A stretch of 38,469 nt of DNA from Peptococcaceae bacterium. GTDB taxonomy: Bacteria; Bacillota; UBA994. The notes beneath the pieces are model-generated. The model was not told the origin of the DNA, ran no database searches, and saw only the letters and a program-made list of their open reading frames with translations. This document shows, piece after piece, positions 23,066 through 32,415 of the stretch. Where the stretch lies: contig JAGXSS010000098.1 in the NCBI GenBank assembly GCA_018334055.1, positions 1 through 38,469 on the forward strand, in the 5' to 3' direction. Numbering within the stretch: position 1 is the stretch's first letter; every line of letters begins with the position of its first letter. The translations under genes and the position numbers were made by a program.

Positions 23066-23839
23066 GTGGAGCCAATCATTGAGGTCAAAGACCTGGTTAT
23101 GAGCTACGGCAATCAGGCGGTTCTGAAAGGGGTTAATTTCCGGGTCTACCCAGGGCAGGTTATCGGCTATATCGGACCAAATGGTGCAGGCAAGAGCACT
23201 ACGATTAAGATCATTCTAGGTTTGATTGCGAAGTATCATGGCACGGTTAAGGTCTTCGGAGAAGACATTTGGAAGCAAGGTGTCTTTTACAAGGGGCGCA
23301 TAGGGTATGTGCCCGAGAATGCCGACGTCTATGAGTCTTTGAGTGGGCATGAGTACATTTCTTTTGTCGGGGATTTATATGGTGTTCCGGCAGAGATACT
23401 GGCCGCTCGCGCTACTAAGCTGGTCACATTGCTTGACTTAAGTGACTTCTACCATTCGAGGATTTCTTCGTATTCTAAGGGTATGCGGCAGAAATTGCTG
23501 ATTATTGCTAGCGTAATTCACAACCCAGACGTCCTCTTCTTAGATGAGCCAATTACCGGCTTAGACGTGAACAGTGTCATGATATTCAAAGAAATTATCG
23601 CCGGCTTGGCCCGGCAGGGGAAGACCGTTTTTTACTCATCTCACATCATGGAAGTGGTTGAGAAGATAAGCGATAGAATAATCTTGCTCCATAAAGGTGT
23701 GGTGGCAGCTGATGGCACAGTGGAGGAGTTGCAGAGAGCGACGCTAGACGACTCTCTGCAGGGTATTTTCAGCACCGTGACCGGTTTTAATAATCACAAG
23801 GGGATCGCTGACCATTTTGTCGCCGCGGTAGTAGGCTAG
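23066..23839 (+). CDS. ABC transporter ATP-binding protein (ABC-2 exporter type)
   Basis: This is the nucleotide-binding subunit energising the membrane protein encoded 4 bp downstream. Walker A GPNGAGKST, a relaxed signature YSKGMRQK in place of LSGGQ, Walker B VLFLDEPITGLD and the H-loop YSSHIMEVVE are all visible. These fit the CcmA/EcsA/YtrB-like group of exporters. I start at GTG 23066, since CGGAGGTG (23053-23060) lies 5 nt before it and the fold then begins MEPIIEVKDLVMSYG. A start at 22991 would add 25 residues with no family match and cover a dyad. The length is 257 aa. The substrate is unknown. Confidence 0.88.
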   Translation: MEPIIEVKDLVMSYGNQAVLKGVNFRVYPGQVIGYIGPNGAGKSTTIKIILGLIAKYHGTVKVFGEDIWKQGVFYKGRIGYVPENADVYESLSGHEYISFVGDLYGVPAEILAARATKLVTLLDLSDFYHSRISSYSKGMRQKLLIIASVIHNPDVLFLDEPITGLDVNSVMIFKEIIAGLARQGKTVFYSSHIMEVVEKISDRIILLHKGVVAADGTVEELQRATLDDSLQGIFSTVTGFNNHKGIADHFVAAVVG

Positions 23840-23843
23840 GACT

Positions 23844-25520
23844 ATGCAGGATTTTGCGGTTCTAAAGTTGCTTGACCGGTTTCAGTCTGCCTTTAGGCGC
23901 ATGGGTGTCGATTATCGCCTGATGCGGCGCATTGTACAAGTCAAACTCGCCCTTGATGGGCGCAGGGTGGCGACGCTGCAAATGAGTGACGCCACCGCAC
24001 CTGAGATGGAAGATAACAGGTTCTTTCGCTCTATGTGGATATATGTGTTGGCGAGTATTGTGAAGGCAGTGCTCTTGCTCATGGATTGGCCACTTTTTTT
24101 GGTCATGACAATTTACATAAGCCTGCTCATGCCCGCGCTCATGATGACCATGGTCGCTGACTTTTCGGTAGTGCTTTTAGACTTACGCGATCGAATGATT
24201 TTGTCGCCAAGGCCGGTAGAGGCGCGAACCATCAGTGCGGCGAGGGTCGTGCATATTTTGATCTACCTATCGGTGTTGACCGGCGCCCTGAACTTGGCGG
24301 GCCTGGTGGTCGGCGCATACCGTTTTGGGGTGCTCTTTATTCCCTTGATGCTGGTATCGCTCTTCTTATTGTGTCTGCTGGTGGTTGCTTTAGCATCACT
24401 TCTCTACACGGCCGCTCTTAAGTATTTTGACGGCGAAAAACTAAAAGACATGATCAATGCCTTCCAAGTAATAATCATGGTGGGAATGAATATTGGGCTC
24501 GTACTATTTCTGCGCACCTTTAGGCTGTTTGACTTAGAACTAGCAGTTAGTTGGCAGTGGTGGATGTACCTGCTGCCGCCGTCTTGGTTTGCAGCTTTGA
24601 TTTCTTTGGGGATGGGCGAAGCGGTTTCAGCATCCATGGTTCGGTTGACTGCCATGGCCATTATTATTCCAATTAGCGCAATGCTCTTCTATGTAAAAGT
24701 AATATCCCCAGTTTTTGAGCAAAATATTGCTAAGTTTGCCAGTGTTGAGCGTGTACTTCACCACAGGGAGTCTATCTTTACGGCTGTGTTGAGAAAGGTG
24801 TCGCGGTTACTACCGGGTAGTCGCGTCGTAGGGGCTCTGGTTCGCGGGTCGCATGCCCTGCTCACCAAGGAGCGAGCTCTCAAATTGCAACTATACCCTA
24901 GCATCTTTGGTACGCTTCTTTTGATGCCACTGGTTCTTGTTGGTTCCCACTGGGAAGAAGGGATTACTTTCGTCGAGTTGATAGCACGGCTACGCGCCGG
25001 GCCTGGCTACTATTCTCTATACATGATCATTGTGTCCGCTGCCACAATGATCCCCTTAATTTGGTTTAGCGAGAACCACAAAGCGGCATGGCTCTATCGT
25101 GCCATGCCGCTGCCGGAGCCAACGCCCATCGTGCGGGGGGCGGTGCTTGGGTACATCGTTAGCCTAGTTCTCCCAATCTCGGTCATATCCTATGCCGTCA
25201 TGATGTTATTATTTGGCTTTGAGCGGGCTCTAGACCTTTTCGTGATCGTGATGGGTGGTCCGCTTATGGTGTTGATAATCGTGCGCCTGACCAACAAACG
25301 TCTGCCATTCTCCGAGGAGGTGGTCCGGATACAAACTAAAAGTGGTGTCGGCGGAATCCTCACGTTGGGGATTGCCGGCGGGCTAGCCCTTGCCCACTGG
25401 TTGTTTGCGGCTCACGTTTCGCTCTACGCCTACCTTGTTCTTCAGGTCTTGGGCATACTCTATCTTTGGCAGACGAGCTTTCCCCTTACTTGGCAGGCAC
25501 TAGATGACGACAGCGTCTAG
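23844..25520 (+). CDS. Polytopic membrane protein, probable permease of the ABC exporter
   Basis: The 558-aa protein has about ten or more hydrophobic helices in two clusters: roughly residues 60-290, then after a soluble stretch 370-555. It follows the ATPase gene by 4 bp, so the two form a transporter. It is long for an ABC-2 permease and looks like a fused or double-length unit, which could let it act without a second permease gene; that is inference. I recognise no substrate motif. It ends one base before the convergent minus-strand gene, leaving no room for a separate terminator. Confidence 0.75.
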   Translation: MQDFAVLKLLDRFQSAFRRMGVDYRLMRRIVQVKLALDGRRVATLQMSDATAPEMEDNRFFRSMWIYVLASIVKAVLLLMDWPLFLVMTIYISLLMPALMMTMVADFSVVLLDLRDRMILSPRPVEARTISAARVVHILIYLSVLTGALNLAGLVVGAYRFGVLFIPLMLVSLFLLCLLVVALASLLYTAALKYFDGEKLKDMINAFQVIIMVGMNIGLVLFLRTFRLFDLELAVSWQWWMYLLPPSWFAALISLGMGEAVSASMVRLTAMAIIIPISAMLFYVKVISPVFEQNIAKFASVERVLHHRESIFTAVLRKVSRLLPGSRVVGALVRGSHALLTKERALKLQLYPSIFGTLLLMPLVLVGSHWEEGITFVELIARLRAGPGYYSLYMIIVSAATMIPLIWFSENHKAAWLYRAMPLPEPTPIVRGAVLGYIVSLVLPISVISYAVMMLLFGFERALDLFVIVMGGPLMVLIIVRLTNKRLPFSEEVVRIQTKSGVGGILTLGIAGGLALAHWLFAAHVSLYAYLVLQVLGILYLWQTSFPLTWQALDDDSV

Positions 25521-25521
25521 G

Positions 25522-26322
25522 TCACGGCCCGGTGAGTGTGTTTCGCCAGTTGATGCGTTCTAAAAAGACAATTGCTTGGTACATGAGGGCAGCCGCCACG
25601 CACAAGATGAGGACGCTGGTCATCACGAGGTGCATGTTCAGAACCTGGCCGCCGTATATCGCTAGGTAGCCGAGGCCGGCCCGCGAAACGAGGAATTCAC
25701 CGGCTATGACTCCCACCCAGGACAGCCCGACATTTACCTTGACCGCCGAGACAATGGTCTGATAGCTCCCGGGAAGCACAATCAAGTAAAACGACTGCCA
25801 CTTGGTGGCTCCAAAGGAGTGCACCAATTTAAGCTTGAGGGGATCAATGGTCGTGAAGCCGTTGTGCACTACGATAATGGTGGTCACTATGGAGATAGCG
25901 AGGGCGATGGTGACTATGGTTACGTAACCGGTGCCGAGCCAGACGATGAACAGAGGGCCGAGGGCTATTTTAGGCAAGCTGTTCAGCACTATTAAAAAGG
26001 GTTGGGCGGTGAGATGTAGCTTTGGCCACCACCAGAGGATAGCAGCAAAAAAGGTGCCAAAAATAGTGCCGCCGACGAAGCCGACCACGGTCACGAGGCT
26101 GGTAATCCATATGTGGTGGTACAAGCCCCCGACCGCATGGAGCAGTGCTATGGTCTGCCAAATCCTAGAAGGGCTACTCACGAGGAAGGAGTCTAGCCAC
26201 CCGAAAAGGGTGGCTACTTCCCAGAGGGCGAAGAAGCTTACTACCAAGCCTAATTGGGCCAGGCGAATGTACAGTCTAGTGCGTCTAAGTCTGTTGAGGA
26301 AGAGCTGATGATCGCTCGACAC
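25522..26322 (-). CDS. ABC importer permease (SsuC/TauC/ThiX-like)
   Basis: This is a 266-aa inner-membrane permease of the family that imports sulfonates, nitrate or thiamine precursors. It has about six helices and the cytoplasmic coupling loop around HSFGATKWQSFYLIVLPGS (the EAA-like motif), followed by GLSWVGVIAGEF, typical of SsuC-type proteins. The start is a GTG with GGAGGAG about 10 nt upstream; it lies within the end of the ATPase gene (38-bp overlap), implying coupled translation. It is the last gene of the operon. Confidence 0.88.
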   Translation of the reverse strand: MSSDHQLFLNRLRRTRLYIRLAQLGLVVSFFALWEVATLFGWLDSFLVSSPSRIWQTIALLHAVGGLYHHIWITSLVTVVGFVGGTIFGTFFAAILWWWPKLHLTAQPFLIVLNSLPKIALGPLFIVWLGTGYVTIVTIALAISIVTTIIVVHNGFTTIDPLKLKLVHSFGATKWQSFYLIVLPGSYQTIVSAVKVNVGLSWVGVIAGEFLVSRAGLGYLAIYGGQVLNMHLVMTSVLILCVAAALMYQAIVFLERINWRNTLTGP

Positions 26323-27085
26323 TTAGATCCATCTCCTCCCATATGCGGCTGAAGTAGGAGCGAAAGTCCGGCGCCTGACGTTTCTTCATGGGGTTTGGGG
26401 CGTCGGTGTTTAAGTCGACACTGAGTTCGAGTTTTATCCTGCCGGGACGCTTGGTCAGGACGATGATGCGGTCGCACATCGCTATGGCTTCGGGAATGTC
26501 GTGGGTAACTAAGATGCAAGTCACTCTGGCTCGGCGCAATATCGCCCAGACGTCATCTTGGAGGGTTAGGCGCGAGGTGTAGTCGAGCGCCGAAAATGGC
26601 TCATCCAGTAAGCAAATGGCAGGCTCCGTGGCCAGGGTGCGGACTAAGGCCACTCTCTGGCGCATGCCGCCGGACAATTGCCTGGGGTAGAGGTGCTTGA
26701 AACTTTCCAGCCCGTATTCCTTAAGAAGGGCATTGGTGAGTTGGCGTGTTTCTCTGGTGAGACGCCCCATTATTTCAAGCCCTAAAGTAGCGTTCCCCTC
26801 GATGGTGCGCCAATCGAGCAGGCAATCTTCTTGGAGCATGTAGGCGGATTTGCCCCCTTCCGGGCCGGTGACTTTTTCGCCGCACACGGTTACTGTACCG
26901 GTGGTCGGCAGCAGTAAACCGGCCACCATCGAAAGCATAGTAGATTTGCCGCAGCCGCTCGGCCCGACGATGCCGAGAAATTCCCCTTTGGTGACCTGCA
27001 TGTCTATGTTTTCTAAGGCCGGCGTTTCGCCGCTTTCTGCCAAGTAATTAAGGCTTACATTGTTGAGCGTCACGACAGCCTCCAC
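26285..27085 (-). CDS. ABC importer ATP-binding protein (SsuB/TauB/ThiZ-like)
   Basis: This is the ATPase subunit of the same importer. It has Walker A GPSGCGKST, signature LSGGMRQRVAL, Walker B ICLLDEPFSALD and H-loop VTHDIPEAIAM. The start is GTG 27085, with AAAGAGGGGG 6 nt upstream, giving MEAVVTLNNVSLNYL and 266 aa. The reading frame stays open further upstream into the receptor gene, but those residues match nothing. The gene lies 19 bp after the receptor gene. Confidence 0.9.
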   Translation of the reverse strand: MEAVVTLNNVSLNYLAESGETPALENIDMQVTKGEFLGIVGPSGCGKSTMLSMVAGLLLPTTGTVTVCGEKVTGPEGGKSAYMLQEDCLLDWRTIEGNATLGLEIMGRLTRETRQLTNALLKEYGLESFKHLYPRQLSGGMRQRVALVRTLATEPAICLLDEPFSALDYTSRLTLQDDVWAILRRARVTCILVTHDIPEAIAMCDRIIVLTKRPGRIKLELSVDLNTDAPNPMKKRQAPDFRSYFSRIWEEMDLSVERSSALPQQT

Positions 27086-27104
27086 AGGTATCCCCCTCTT
27101 TGTA

Positions 27105-28112
27105 CTACCTTCTAGCTCCCACCACGCGCTTGCTGAACGTGTTGTTGACCACGTTGGCAAAGGGAACTTTGGTGTCTAGCTCTCCCGCCAGGATCATGAT
27201 GTTCTGCAGGTGATCGATAGCTTCTTCGCTGACAATGGGAGTGCTGGCCCAAATCTCGAGTTCTTTATACCTGTCGATAATCCCCGTCATCTGTTCGATG
27301 GTCATTTCAGGGAAGGAGGGCGCAATGACTCCCGCCACTACTGCAGGCTCATTTTCGGCAACAAAGCGCTGCGCGCGGTAGATGGCTCTCGCAAATCTCT
27401 CTAAGATGGCGGGGTTTTCACGCATGAAACTGGCCGTGGCGTGGTAGACGGTGTAGGGCAAAATGCCACTGTACTCACCGAGGGCGGTCACCACATACCC
27501 TGTCCCAGCACCCACAAGGGTGCTCGCGGTGGGCTCCCAAAGTTGCACAAAGTCGCCTTTACCCTCTCTAAAGGCGGCGGCGGTCGCCCCTAAGCCAATG
27601 TTTTGGATGATGGTGACATCCACTTGAGGAGTAATATTGTGTTGCCTTAAAATGTGTTCGAGCACCATTTGCGGCACGCCGCCCCGGCGTCCGCCGATGA
27701 TGGTCTTGCCCCGGACATCATTCCAGTTGAAATCGTCATCCTTGGTGCGTCCTACTAGAAAGGAGCCGTCCCTTTGGGTGAGCTGGGCAAAGGCGACTAT
27801 GGGGTTGGCTGCCCCGCGTTTCCACGTATAGATCGCTGCTTCCGAACCAAAAAGGGCGATTTGTGCGCTGCCTGAGAGGAGGGCGGCTGCGCCGCGGTCT
27901 GCCCCTTGCGCGACATCTAGGCGCACATTGAGGCCTTCATCTCTGAAGAATCCTTTGTGCAAGGCCACATATTGCGGGGCGAAAAAGATGGAGTGGATGA
28001 CCTCGGAAACGACAATGTCTCTTACTTCAATCTGCCTTTGACAGCCTACGAAGTTCAGGCTAAAGAGCACTAGGGTGCAAATCGTTATTACGGCCAGCAA
28101 ACGTTTGCTCAT
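27105..28112 (-). CDS. Substrate-binding lipoprotein of the ABC importer (NMT1/THI5-like)
   Basis: The 335-aa protein has a lipoprotein signal peptide ending LNFVGC, so it should be anchored outside the membrane at that Cys. The mature part begins with the NMT1/THI5-like core (FFAPQYVALHKGFFRDEGL), found in receptors for thiamine pyrimidine precursors, riboflavin, sulfonates and nitrate. Later FGSEAAIYTW and VGRTKDDDFNWNDVRGKTI follow the fold. Start ATG 28112 has AAAGGAGG about 7 nt upstream. It is first in a three-gene operon. I saw no TPP-riboswitch signature in front of it, so a thiamine role is not supported; the substrate is open. Confidence 0.88.
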   Translation of the reverse strand: MSKRLLAVITICTLVLFSLNFVGCQRQIEVRDIVVSEVIHSIFFAPQYVALHKGFFRDEGLNVRLDVAQGADRGAAALLSGSAQIALFGSEAAIYTWKRGAANPIVAFAQLTQRDGSFLVGRTKDDDFNWNDVRGKTIIGGRRGGVPQMVLEHILRQHNITPQVDVTIIQNIGLGATAAAFREGKGDFVQLWEPTASTLVGAGTGYVVTALGEYSGILPYTVYHATASFMRENPAILERFARAIYRAQRFVAENEPAVVAGVIAPSFPEMTIEQMTGIIDRYKELEIWASTPIVSEEAIDHLQNIMILAGELDTKVPFANVVNNTFSKRVVGARR

Positions 28113-28287
28113 GGGAGACCTCCTTTGTCTTTGATGTGTTATCCTATGCCGGGGGTCTTGCCAGGGTTACCGAGCGGTTAAGTGCACAAAATAGGTAGAG
28201 GAGAAAATTCAGCTCAGTCTGTGGTATTATTAAGTAAAGAGGTCGGGCTGCAGCTTAGGGCCCGATTAGAACAAGGAGTGATAATCG
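28113..28287. promoter_or_regulatory. Divergent intergenic region between the importer and the carboxyltransferase gene
   Basis: These 175 bp must hold both outward promoters. On the plus strand TATTAT (28225-28230) is a possible -10 without a good -35. A small hairpin TCGGGC/GCCCGA (28243-28248 and 28260-28265) lies in the 5' leader of the carboxyltransferase gene. No T-box or TPP signature is visible. Confidence 0.35.
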
Positions 28288-29670
28288 GTGAAAGTTCGCA
28301 TCATGGACACGACACTGCGTGATGGGCACCAGTCCCTGATGGCCACGCGCTTAAAGACAGAAGACATGCTCCCGCTCTGCGCAGATTTAGATAAGGTGGG
28401 TTTTCATTCCCTCGAAGTGTGGGGTGGGGCTACTTTCGACTCTGCCTTGCGTTTTCTGAACGAAGACCCTTGGGAGCGTTTGCGGGCCTTTAGGCGCGCC
28501 CTGCCTAACTCGAAGTTACAAATGCTTTTTAGGGGGCAGAATGTCCTCGGCTACAGGCACTATGCCGATGACGTGGTCAGTGAGTTTGTTCGCCTGAGCT
28601 TAAAGAACGGCATCGACATTATCAGGGTATTTGATGCGCTTAATGATATGCGCAATATCGAGTCCTCGGTCAAGGCCATTAAAAAGTGGGGCGGCCACGC
28701 CCAAGGCGCTATCGTCTACACAGTGAGCCCCCTACACACCACTGAGCACTTTGTGGATACGGCGAGGACCATGGTCGAGATGGGCGTGGACTCTCTCTGT
28801 ATTAAGGACATGGCGGGGATTATCTCCCCTCACGTGGCCTTCGAGTTGGTCAGCCGCTTAAAGCAGGAGTTCAATTTGCCGCTCGCGATGCACTCGCACT
28901 ACAGTAGTGGCATGGCCTCCATGGCCTACTTGAAGGCGGTCGAAGCCGGGGTGGATATTATCGACACCGCGCTTTCGCCGCTGGCCTTAGGTACCAGCCA
29001 GCCCTGTACCGAATCGATGCTGGCCGCCTTAAAAGGTACGCCCTACGACCCCGAGCTGGATATGGGCCTCTTGGCGAAAATTAGCACCGAGCTAAAGAAG
29101 CGCAAGGATAAGTACCCCGAGGGGAAGAACGCCTACTATGGGGTCGACCCGCATGTGTTGGCCTCCCATATACCCGGTGGCATGATGACTAACTTTGTCT
29201 CGCAGCTCGGGGCGCATGCCGACAAGTTGCCGCAAGTTATAGAAGAGGTGCCGCGCGTGCGCGCTGACCTTGGGTACCCTCCCTTGGTCACGCCGAGCAG
29301 TCAAATCGTGGGCTCGCAGGCGGTGCTCAATGTGTTATCCGGTGAGCGCTACAAAATGGTTTCGAATGAGGTTAAGAATTACTTGGCAGGTCATTACGGT
29401 CGTGCCCCGGGTCAAATTGCTGAGGATTTCCGCAAGAAGATTATTGGCGATACCCCGGTGATTGACGTGCGGCCGGCAGATTTGATTGCCCCCGAGCTGG
29501 CGGGAGCACGCCAAGAGGTCGCACCCTACCTGGAACAAGAAGAAGATGTTCTGACCTATGTGTTGTTCCCACCTGTCGCGCTTAAGTTCCTTAAAGAGCG
29601 TCAAGCTGCCAAGTACGGCATAGACTTTAACCTAGCGGCGAACGCAGCAAAAGAAGGTTACCCCGCATAA
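28288..29670 (+). CDS. Carboxyltransferase subunit (oxaloacetate decarboxylase alpha / pyruvate carboxylase subunit B / transcarboxylase 5S type)
   Basis: The protein belongs to the DRE-TIM carboxyltransferases that move carboxyl groups between biotin and pyruvate or oxaloacetate. Visible motifs are the metal/substrate segment MDTTLRDGHQSLMATR, MLFRGQNVLGYRHY, the carboxybiotin-lysine region SLCIKDMAGI, and the metal-binding AMHSHYSSGM. At 460 aa it ends after the catalytic and conserved C-terminal parts and has no biotinyl MKM domain, so a separate biotin carrier must be encoded elsewhere. Start GTG 28288 has AAGGAGTG 7 nt upstream. None of the other subunits (carrier, biotin carboxylase, sodium-pump beta) are in the window, so the exact enzyme cannot be fixed. 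Confidence 0.88.
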   Translation: MKVRIMDTTLRDGHQSLMATRLKTEDMLPLCADLDKVGFHSLEVWGGATFDSALRFLNEDPWERLRAFRRALPNSKLQMLFRGQNVLGYRHYADDVVSEFVRLSLKNGIDIIRVFDALNDMRNIESSVKAIKKWGGHAQGAIVYTVSPLHTTEHFVDTARTMVEMGVDSLCIKDMAGIISPHVAFELVSRLKQEFNLPLAMHSHYSSGMASMAYLKAVEAGVDIIDTALSPLALGTSQPCTESMLAALKGTPYDPELDMGLLAKISTELKKRKDKYPEGKNAYYGVDPHVLASHIPGGMMTNFVSQLGAHADKLPQVIEEVPRVRADLGYPPLVTPSSQIVGSQAVLNVLSGERYKMVSNEVKNYLAGHYGRAPGQIAEDFRKKIIGDTPVIDVRPADLIAPELAGARQEVAPYLEQEEDVLTYVLFPPVALKFLKERQAAKYGIDFNLAANAAKEGYPA

Positions 29671-29730
29671 TCGGAAGCAGACGGCTTGTGTCGGCAAAGT
29701 TTGGCATGTGAGATGCAGGGGAGGTAGCTT

Positions 29731-30975
29731 GTGGTTTTTATTTATGGACTGCTGGCCCTAGCGGTTATCTTTTTGTTGTGGCGATATTTTACACCGGCAG
29801 ATATGCGACTTAACCGGCGCTTTCTGTCGAAGCACCTCAAGGACCAAGCCGGGCGAGGGCCTAGTAAGATAACGGTAGAAAAATTGACGGTGAACCTGAC
29901 ACCCGGGCAGGCTGAGGAGAAGGTTCTCTGTGTTGTTAACGCTTCTTTCGCTGACGGCACCACTGTGGGTGTCTTGGCGCAGATTTTTTACCCGCTTGAG
30001 GCCTTGTTAGCGGAGCGTCAAAGGCGCAGGCAGCAGGGTGAGGGGAGCGGCGCGAGCATGATGGAGATGTCTCCCCAAAAGGAGCATGACCAGTCTGTCC
30101 CCGAGCAGGCCAGGCGCATAGCGGGTGATCCGTTATCGGATTTGCAGGAAGAAGCGAAGATTCTTGCGGAAAAAAATGAACAGAATACGGCAGAGATTAT
30201 GCTTTTAGAAAAAATGAACGCCTATGCAGCGTTCTTCCCGACTTTAGTCGCCCATGACAAACAGCAAAAGATCACCTTGCTCAGCCCTGTCAGCACTAAG
30301 AGGTTGGACCGGGTCTTGGCGGTGAGCGATGCTTTTGCGAAGGAGGCCTTGCTTGGCGGGCTGCTCACGAAGATGGCCACCTGGCACTCTAAGGCGCGCT
30401 TGCTAAGCCCTTACTTGCCGGCAGCGGCAGAGCTTACGCCAACCCTCATGCGCTCGCAAATGGATGCCGCTCTGGAGAGCTGTCGGGCTACGGTCAAGGT
30501 GGACGTCGGGCACGAAATGTTAACAAAACTAGCCACAATGGTTGGTCGGGTGGCCGAGGCAGGGAGCGCACCAAAGGGCATAAAAATGGGGGAGGCTTCG
30601 CCTCGGGCCTTTTTCCTCGCGGCGACAGATGCCAACGAGGCAGTGCCTTTTGACTTCGGGCGCGTGCGCCGGGATGTATCTTTGCTTGATGTAGTGGAAC
30701 TGTTATGCGACCCGGCAACCGCCCTTGACGCCAAGAGCGCCGGGGTTCTCTTGGAGCACTACTTAGCTACGCGGGCCAGACTAGAAGAAGACTATGAGGT
30801 CGAGCGGGAGAGAAGGCTCTACTTTGCCCTGACCGTCTATTATCGCGTGTTACTGCTTGGCTTCTTTAACTCAAGTGTTCCCTACTGGACAAAAGACGCA
30901 ATGGCCGCTAATATCACCTTGCTACGCTCAGTTGTGGGCGAACTTGGCAGCACAGAAAGCATGGAGGTACTATGA
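29731..30975 (+). CDS. Unknown protein with one N-terminal membrane helix, coupled to folE
   Basis: I do not recognise this 414-aa protein. It begins with a single hydrophobic helix ([18 protein letters not shown]), so it is probably membrane-anchored with a cytoplasmic body. Residues 40-90 look beta-rich ([20 protein letters not shown]), the middle is charged and probably coiled (about 90-160), and the C-terminal half is helical. Start GTG 29731 has GGGGAGGT about 6 nt upstream. Its stop overlaps the folE start as ATGA, so it is translated with the folate operon. No catalytic motif is visible; a link to folate synthesis is suggested by position only. Confidence 0.75.
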   Translation: MVFIYGLLALAVIFLLWRYFTPADMRLNRRFLSKHLKDQAGRGPSKITVEKLTVNLTPGQAEEKVLCVVNASFADGTTVGVLAQIFYPLEALLAERQRRRQQGEGSGASMMEMSPQKEHDQSVPEQARRIAGDPLSDLQEEAKILAEKNEQNTAEIMLLEKMNAYAAFFPTLVAHDKQQKITLLSPVSTKRLDRVLAVSDAFAKEALLGGLLTKMATWHSKARLLSPYLPAAAELTPTLMRSQMDAALESCRATVKVDVGHEMLTKLATMVGRVAEAGSAPKGIKMGEASPRAFFLAATDANEAVPFDFGRVRRDVSLLDVVELLCDPATALDAKSAGVLLEHYLATRARLEEDYEVERERRLYFALTVYYRVLLLGFFNSSVPYWTKDAMAANITLLRSVVGELGSTESMEVL

Positions 30976-31538
30976 TCGACCAAGAGAAAATCCAGCAAGC
31001 GGTGCGCATGATTCTTGAGGCTATCGGCGAGAACCCGGAGCGTGAAGGGTTAATAGATACGCCCAAGAGGGTTGCCAAAATGTATGCCGAGGTTTTTAGT
31101 GGCCTGCACGATGACCCGAGCAAGCATCTGGAGACCTTCTTCAGCGAGGAGAAACACGATGAAATGGTCTTGGTAAGGGACATCAGCCTATATTCCATGT
31201 GCGAACACCACCTTTTGCCGTTTTTCGGCAAGGCGCATGTCGCTTATATCCCTAACCCCAAGCGCATCACCGGCTTAAGCAAACTAGCACGCGTGGTTGA
31301 AACTTTGGCGCGCCGCCCGCAACTGCAGGAGCGTCTGACCACGCAAATAGCCGACACCATCATGAAGTCCCTGCGGCCGCAGGGGGTGGCGGTGGTCATC
31401 GAAGCAGAACATTTGTGCATGACCATTCGCGGGGTCAACAAGCCGGGGTCGCTCACGGTGACCTCCGCCGTGCGGGGGATTTTCCGTTCTAATCATCTCA
31501 CCCGGACGGAAGCTTTTGCCCTCATCAAGGGGAGGTAG
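30972..31538 (+). CDS. folE: GTP cyclohydrolase I
   Basis: FolE converts GTP to 7,8-dihydroneopterin triphosphate, the first step of pterin and folate synthesis. The 188-aa protein has the zinc-binding Cys77 and the following His in [11 protein letters not shown], and a second zinc Cys (about 149) in [28 protein letters not shown] is the conserved segment of type I enzymes. ATG 30972 overlaps the upstream stop by 4 bp. It opens the run of pterin genes, in pathway-related order with folP, folB and folK. Confidence 0.96.
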   Translation: MIDQEKIQQAVRMILEAIGENPEREGLIDTPKRVAKMYAEVFSGLHDDPSKHLETFFSEEKHDEMVLVRDISLYSMCEHHLLPFFGKAHVAYIPNPKRITGLSKLARVVETLARRPQLQERLTTQIADTIMKSLRPQGVAVVIEAEHLCMTIRGVNKPGSLTVTSAVRGIFRSNHLTRTEAFALIKGR

Positions 31539-31581
31539 CGGTGGAGAGCAACAGGCGGATTACGGTATTGAGGTGGATAGA

Positions 31582-32415
31582 GTGCCGACGCTAACTATAA
31601 ACAACAAGGTACATGATTTGACGCAGAGGACGCTCATCATGGGGATCTTAAATGTCACCCCCGATTCTTTTTCTGACGGGGGCGCATATGTCGCCCTCGA
31701 AGAAGCCCTAGCCCATGCTAGGCGCCTCGTGGCCGAAGGGGCGGATATTGTCGATGTGGGTGGGGAGTCCACCCGACCGGGCTCTTTAGCGGTGTCGGCA
31801 AAAGAAGAGATGCGGCGGGTGATTCCCCTCATTCGCCGTCTGTCCAGGGAATTAGATGCCCCTATCTCCATCGACACCTACAAGGCCGAGGTGGCCGCAG
31901 CCGCCCTAGAGGCGGGAGCAAGTATGCTGAACGATGTTTGGGGCGGGAGGCGCGAACGGGATATGTTGATGCTCGCAGCCGCGCGGCAGGTGCCGATATG
32001 TTTGATGCACAATAAAGAGGTGGCGGAGTATGGCGACCTCTTGGCCGAAGTAAAAGCATCCCTCCTCGCGAGCGCGGAGCTAGCCGAGGCCTGTGGGGTG
32101 CGCCGCGAAAATATTGTGCTTGACCCAGGCATAGGCTTTGGTAAGACCGCCCTGCACAACCTAGTTATCATGCAGCGCTTAGCTGAGATAACGGCCCTTG
32201 GCTACCCGGTCTTGCTTGGCACCTCGCGCAAGTCATTTATCGGTAAGGTTTTGGATTTACCGGTGGAGGAGAGGGTGGAGGGGACGGCGGCCACGGTGGC
32301 CTATGGCATTACCCGCGGGGTGCGTCTGGTGCGCGTGCACGATGTGGCGGCTATGCAAAAGGTGGCCAAGATGACCGATGCCCTGCTCAGGGGAGGGTTC
32401 AGCAATGGTGGATAA
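31582..32415 (+). CDS. folP: Dihydropteroate synthase
   Basis: DHPS joins hydroxymethyl-dihydropterin pyrophosphate to p-aminobenzoate and is the sulfonamide target. The TIM-barrel motifs are ILNVTPDSFSDGG, DVGGESTRPG, and later DPGIGFGK and GTSRKSFIG. I prefer GTG 31582 with GAGGTGG (31570-31576) 5 nt upstream, giving 277 aa starting MPTLTINNKVH. GTG 31573 is possible, and a TTG at 31516 would lie within folE. Its end overlaps folB by 11 bp. Confidence 0.93.
   Translation: MPTLTINNKVHDLTQRTLIMGILNVTPDSFSDGGAYVALEEALAHARRLVAEGADIVDVGGESTRPGSLAVSAKEEMRRVIPLIRRLSRELDAPISIDTYKAEVAAAALEAGASMLNDVWGGRRERDMLMLAAARQVPICLMHNKEVAEYGDLLAEVKASLLASAELAEACGVRRENIVLDPGIGFGKTALHNLVIMQRLAEITALGYPVLLGTSRKSFIGKVLDLPVEERVEGTAATVAYGITRGVRLVRVHDVAAMQKVAKMTDALLRGGFSNGG

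Noticed and set aside
27086-27160. N-terminal extension of the importer ATPase up to 27160
   Set aside because: It runs into the receptor gene and encodes residues unlike an ABC start; GTG 27085 has a suitable ribosome binding site.
28113-28287. TPP riboswitch upstream of the THI5-like receptor
   Set aside because: The expected CTGAGA and ACCTGATC core segments are not present on the minus strand.
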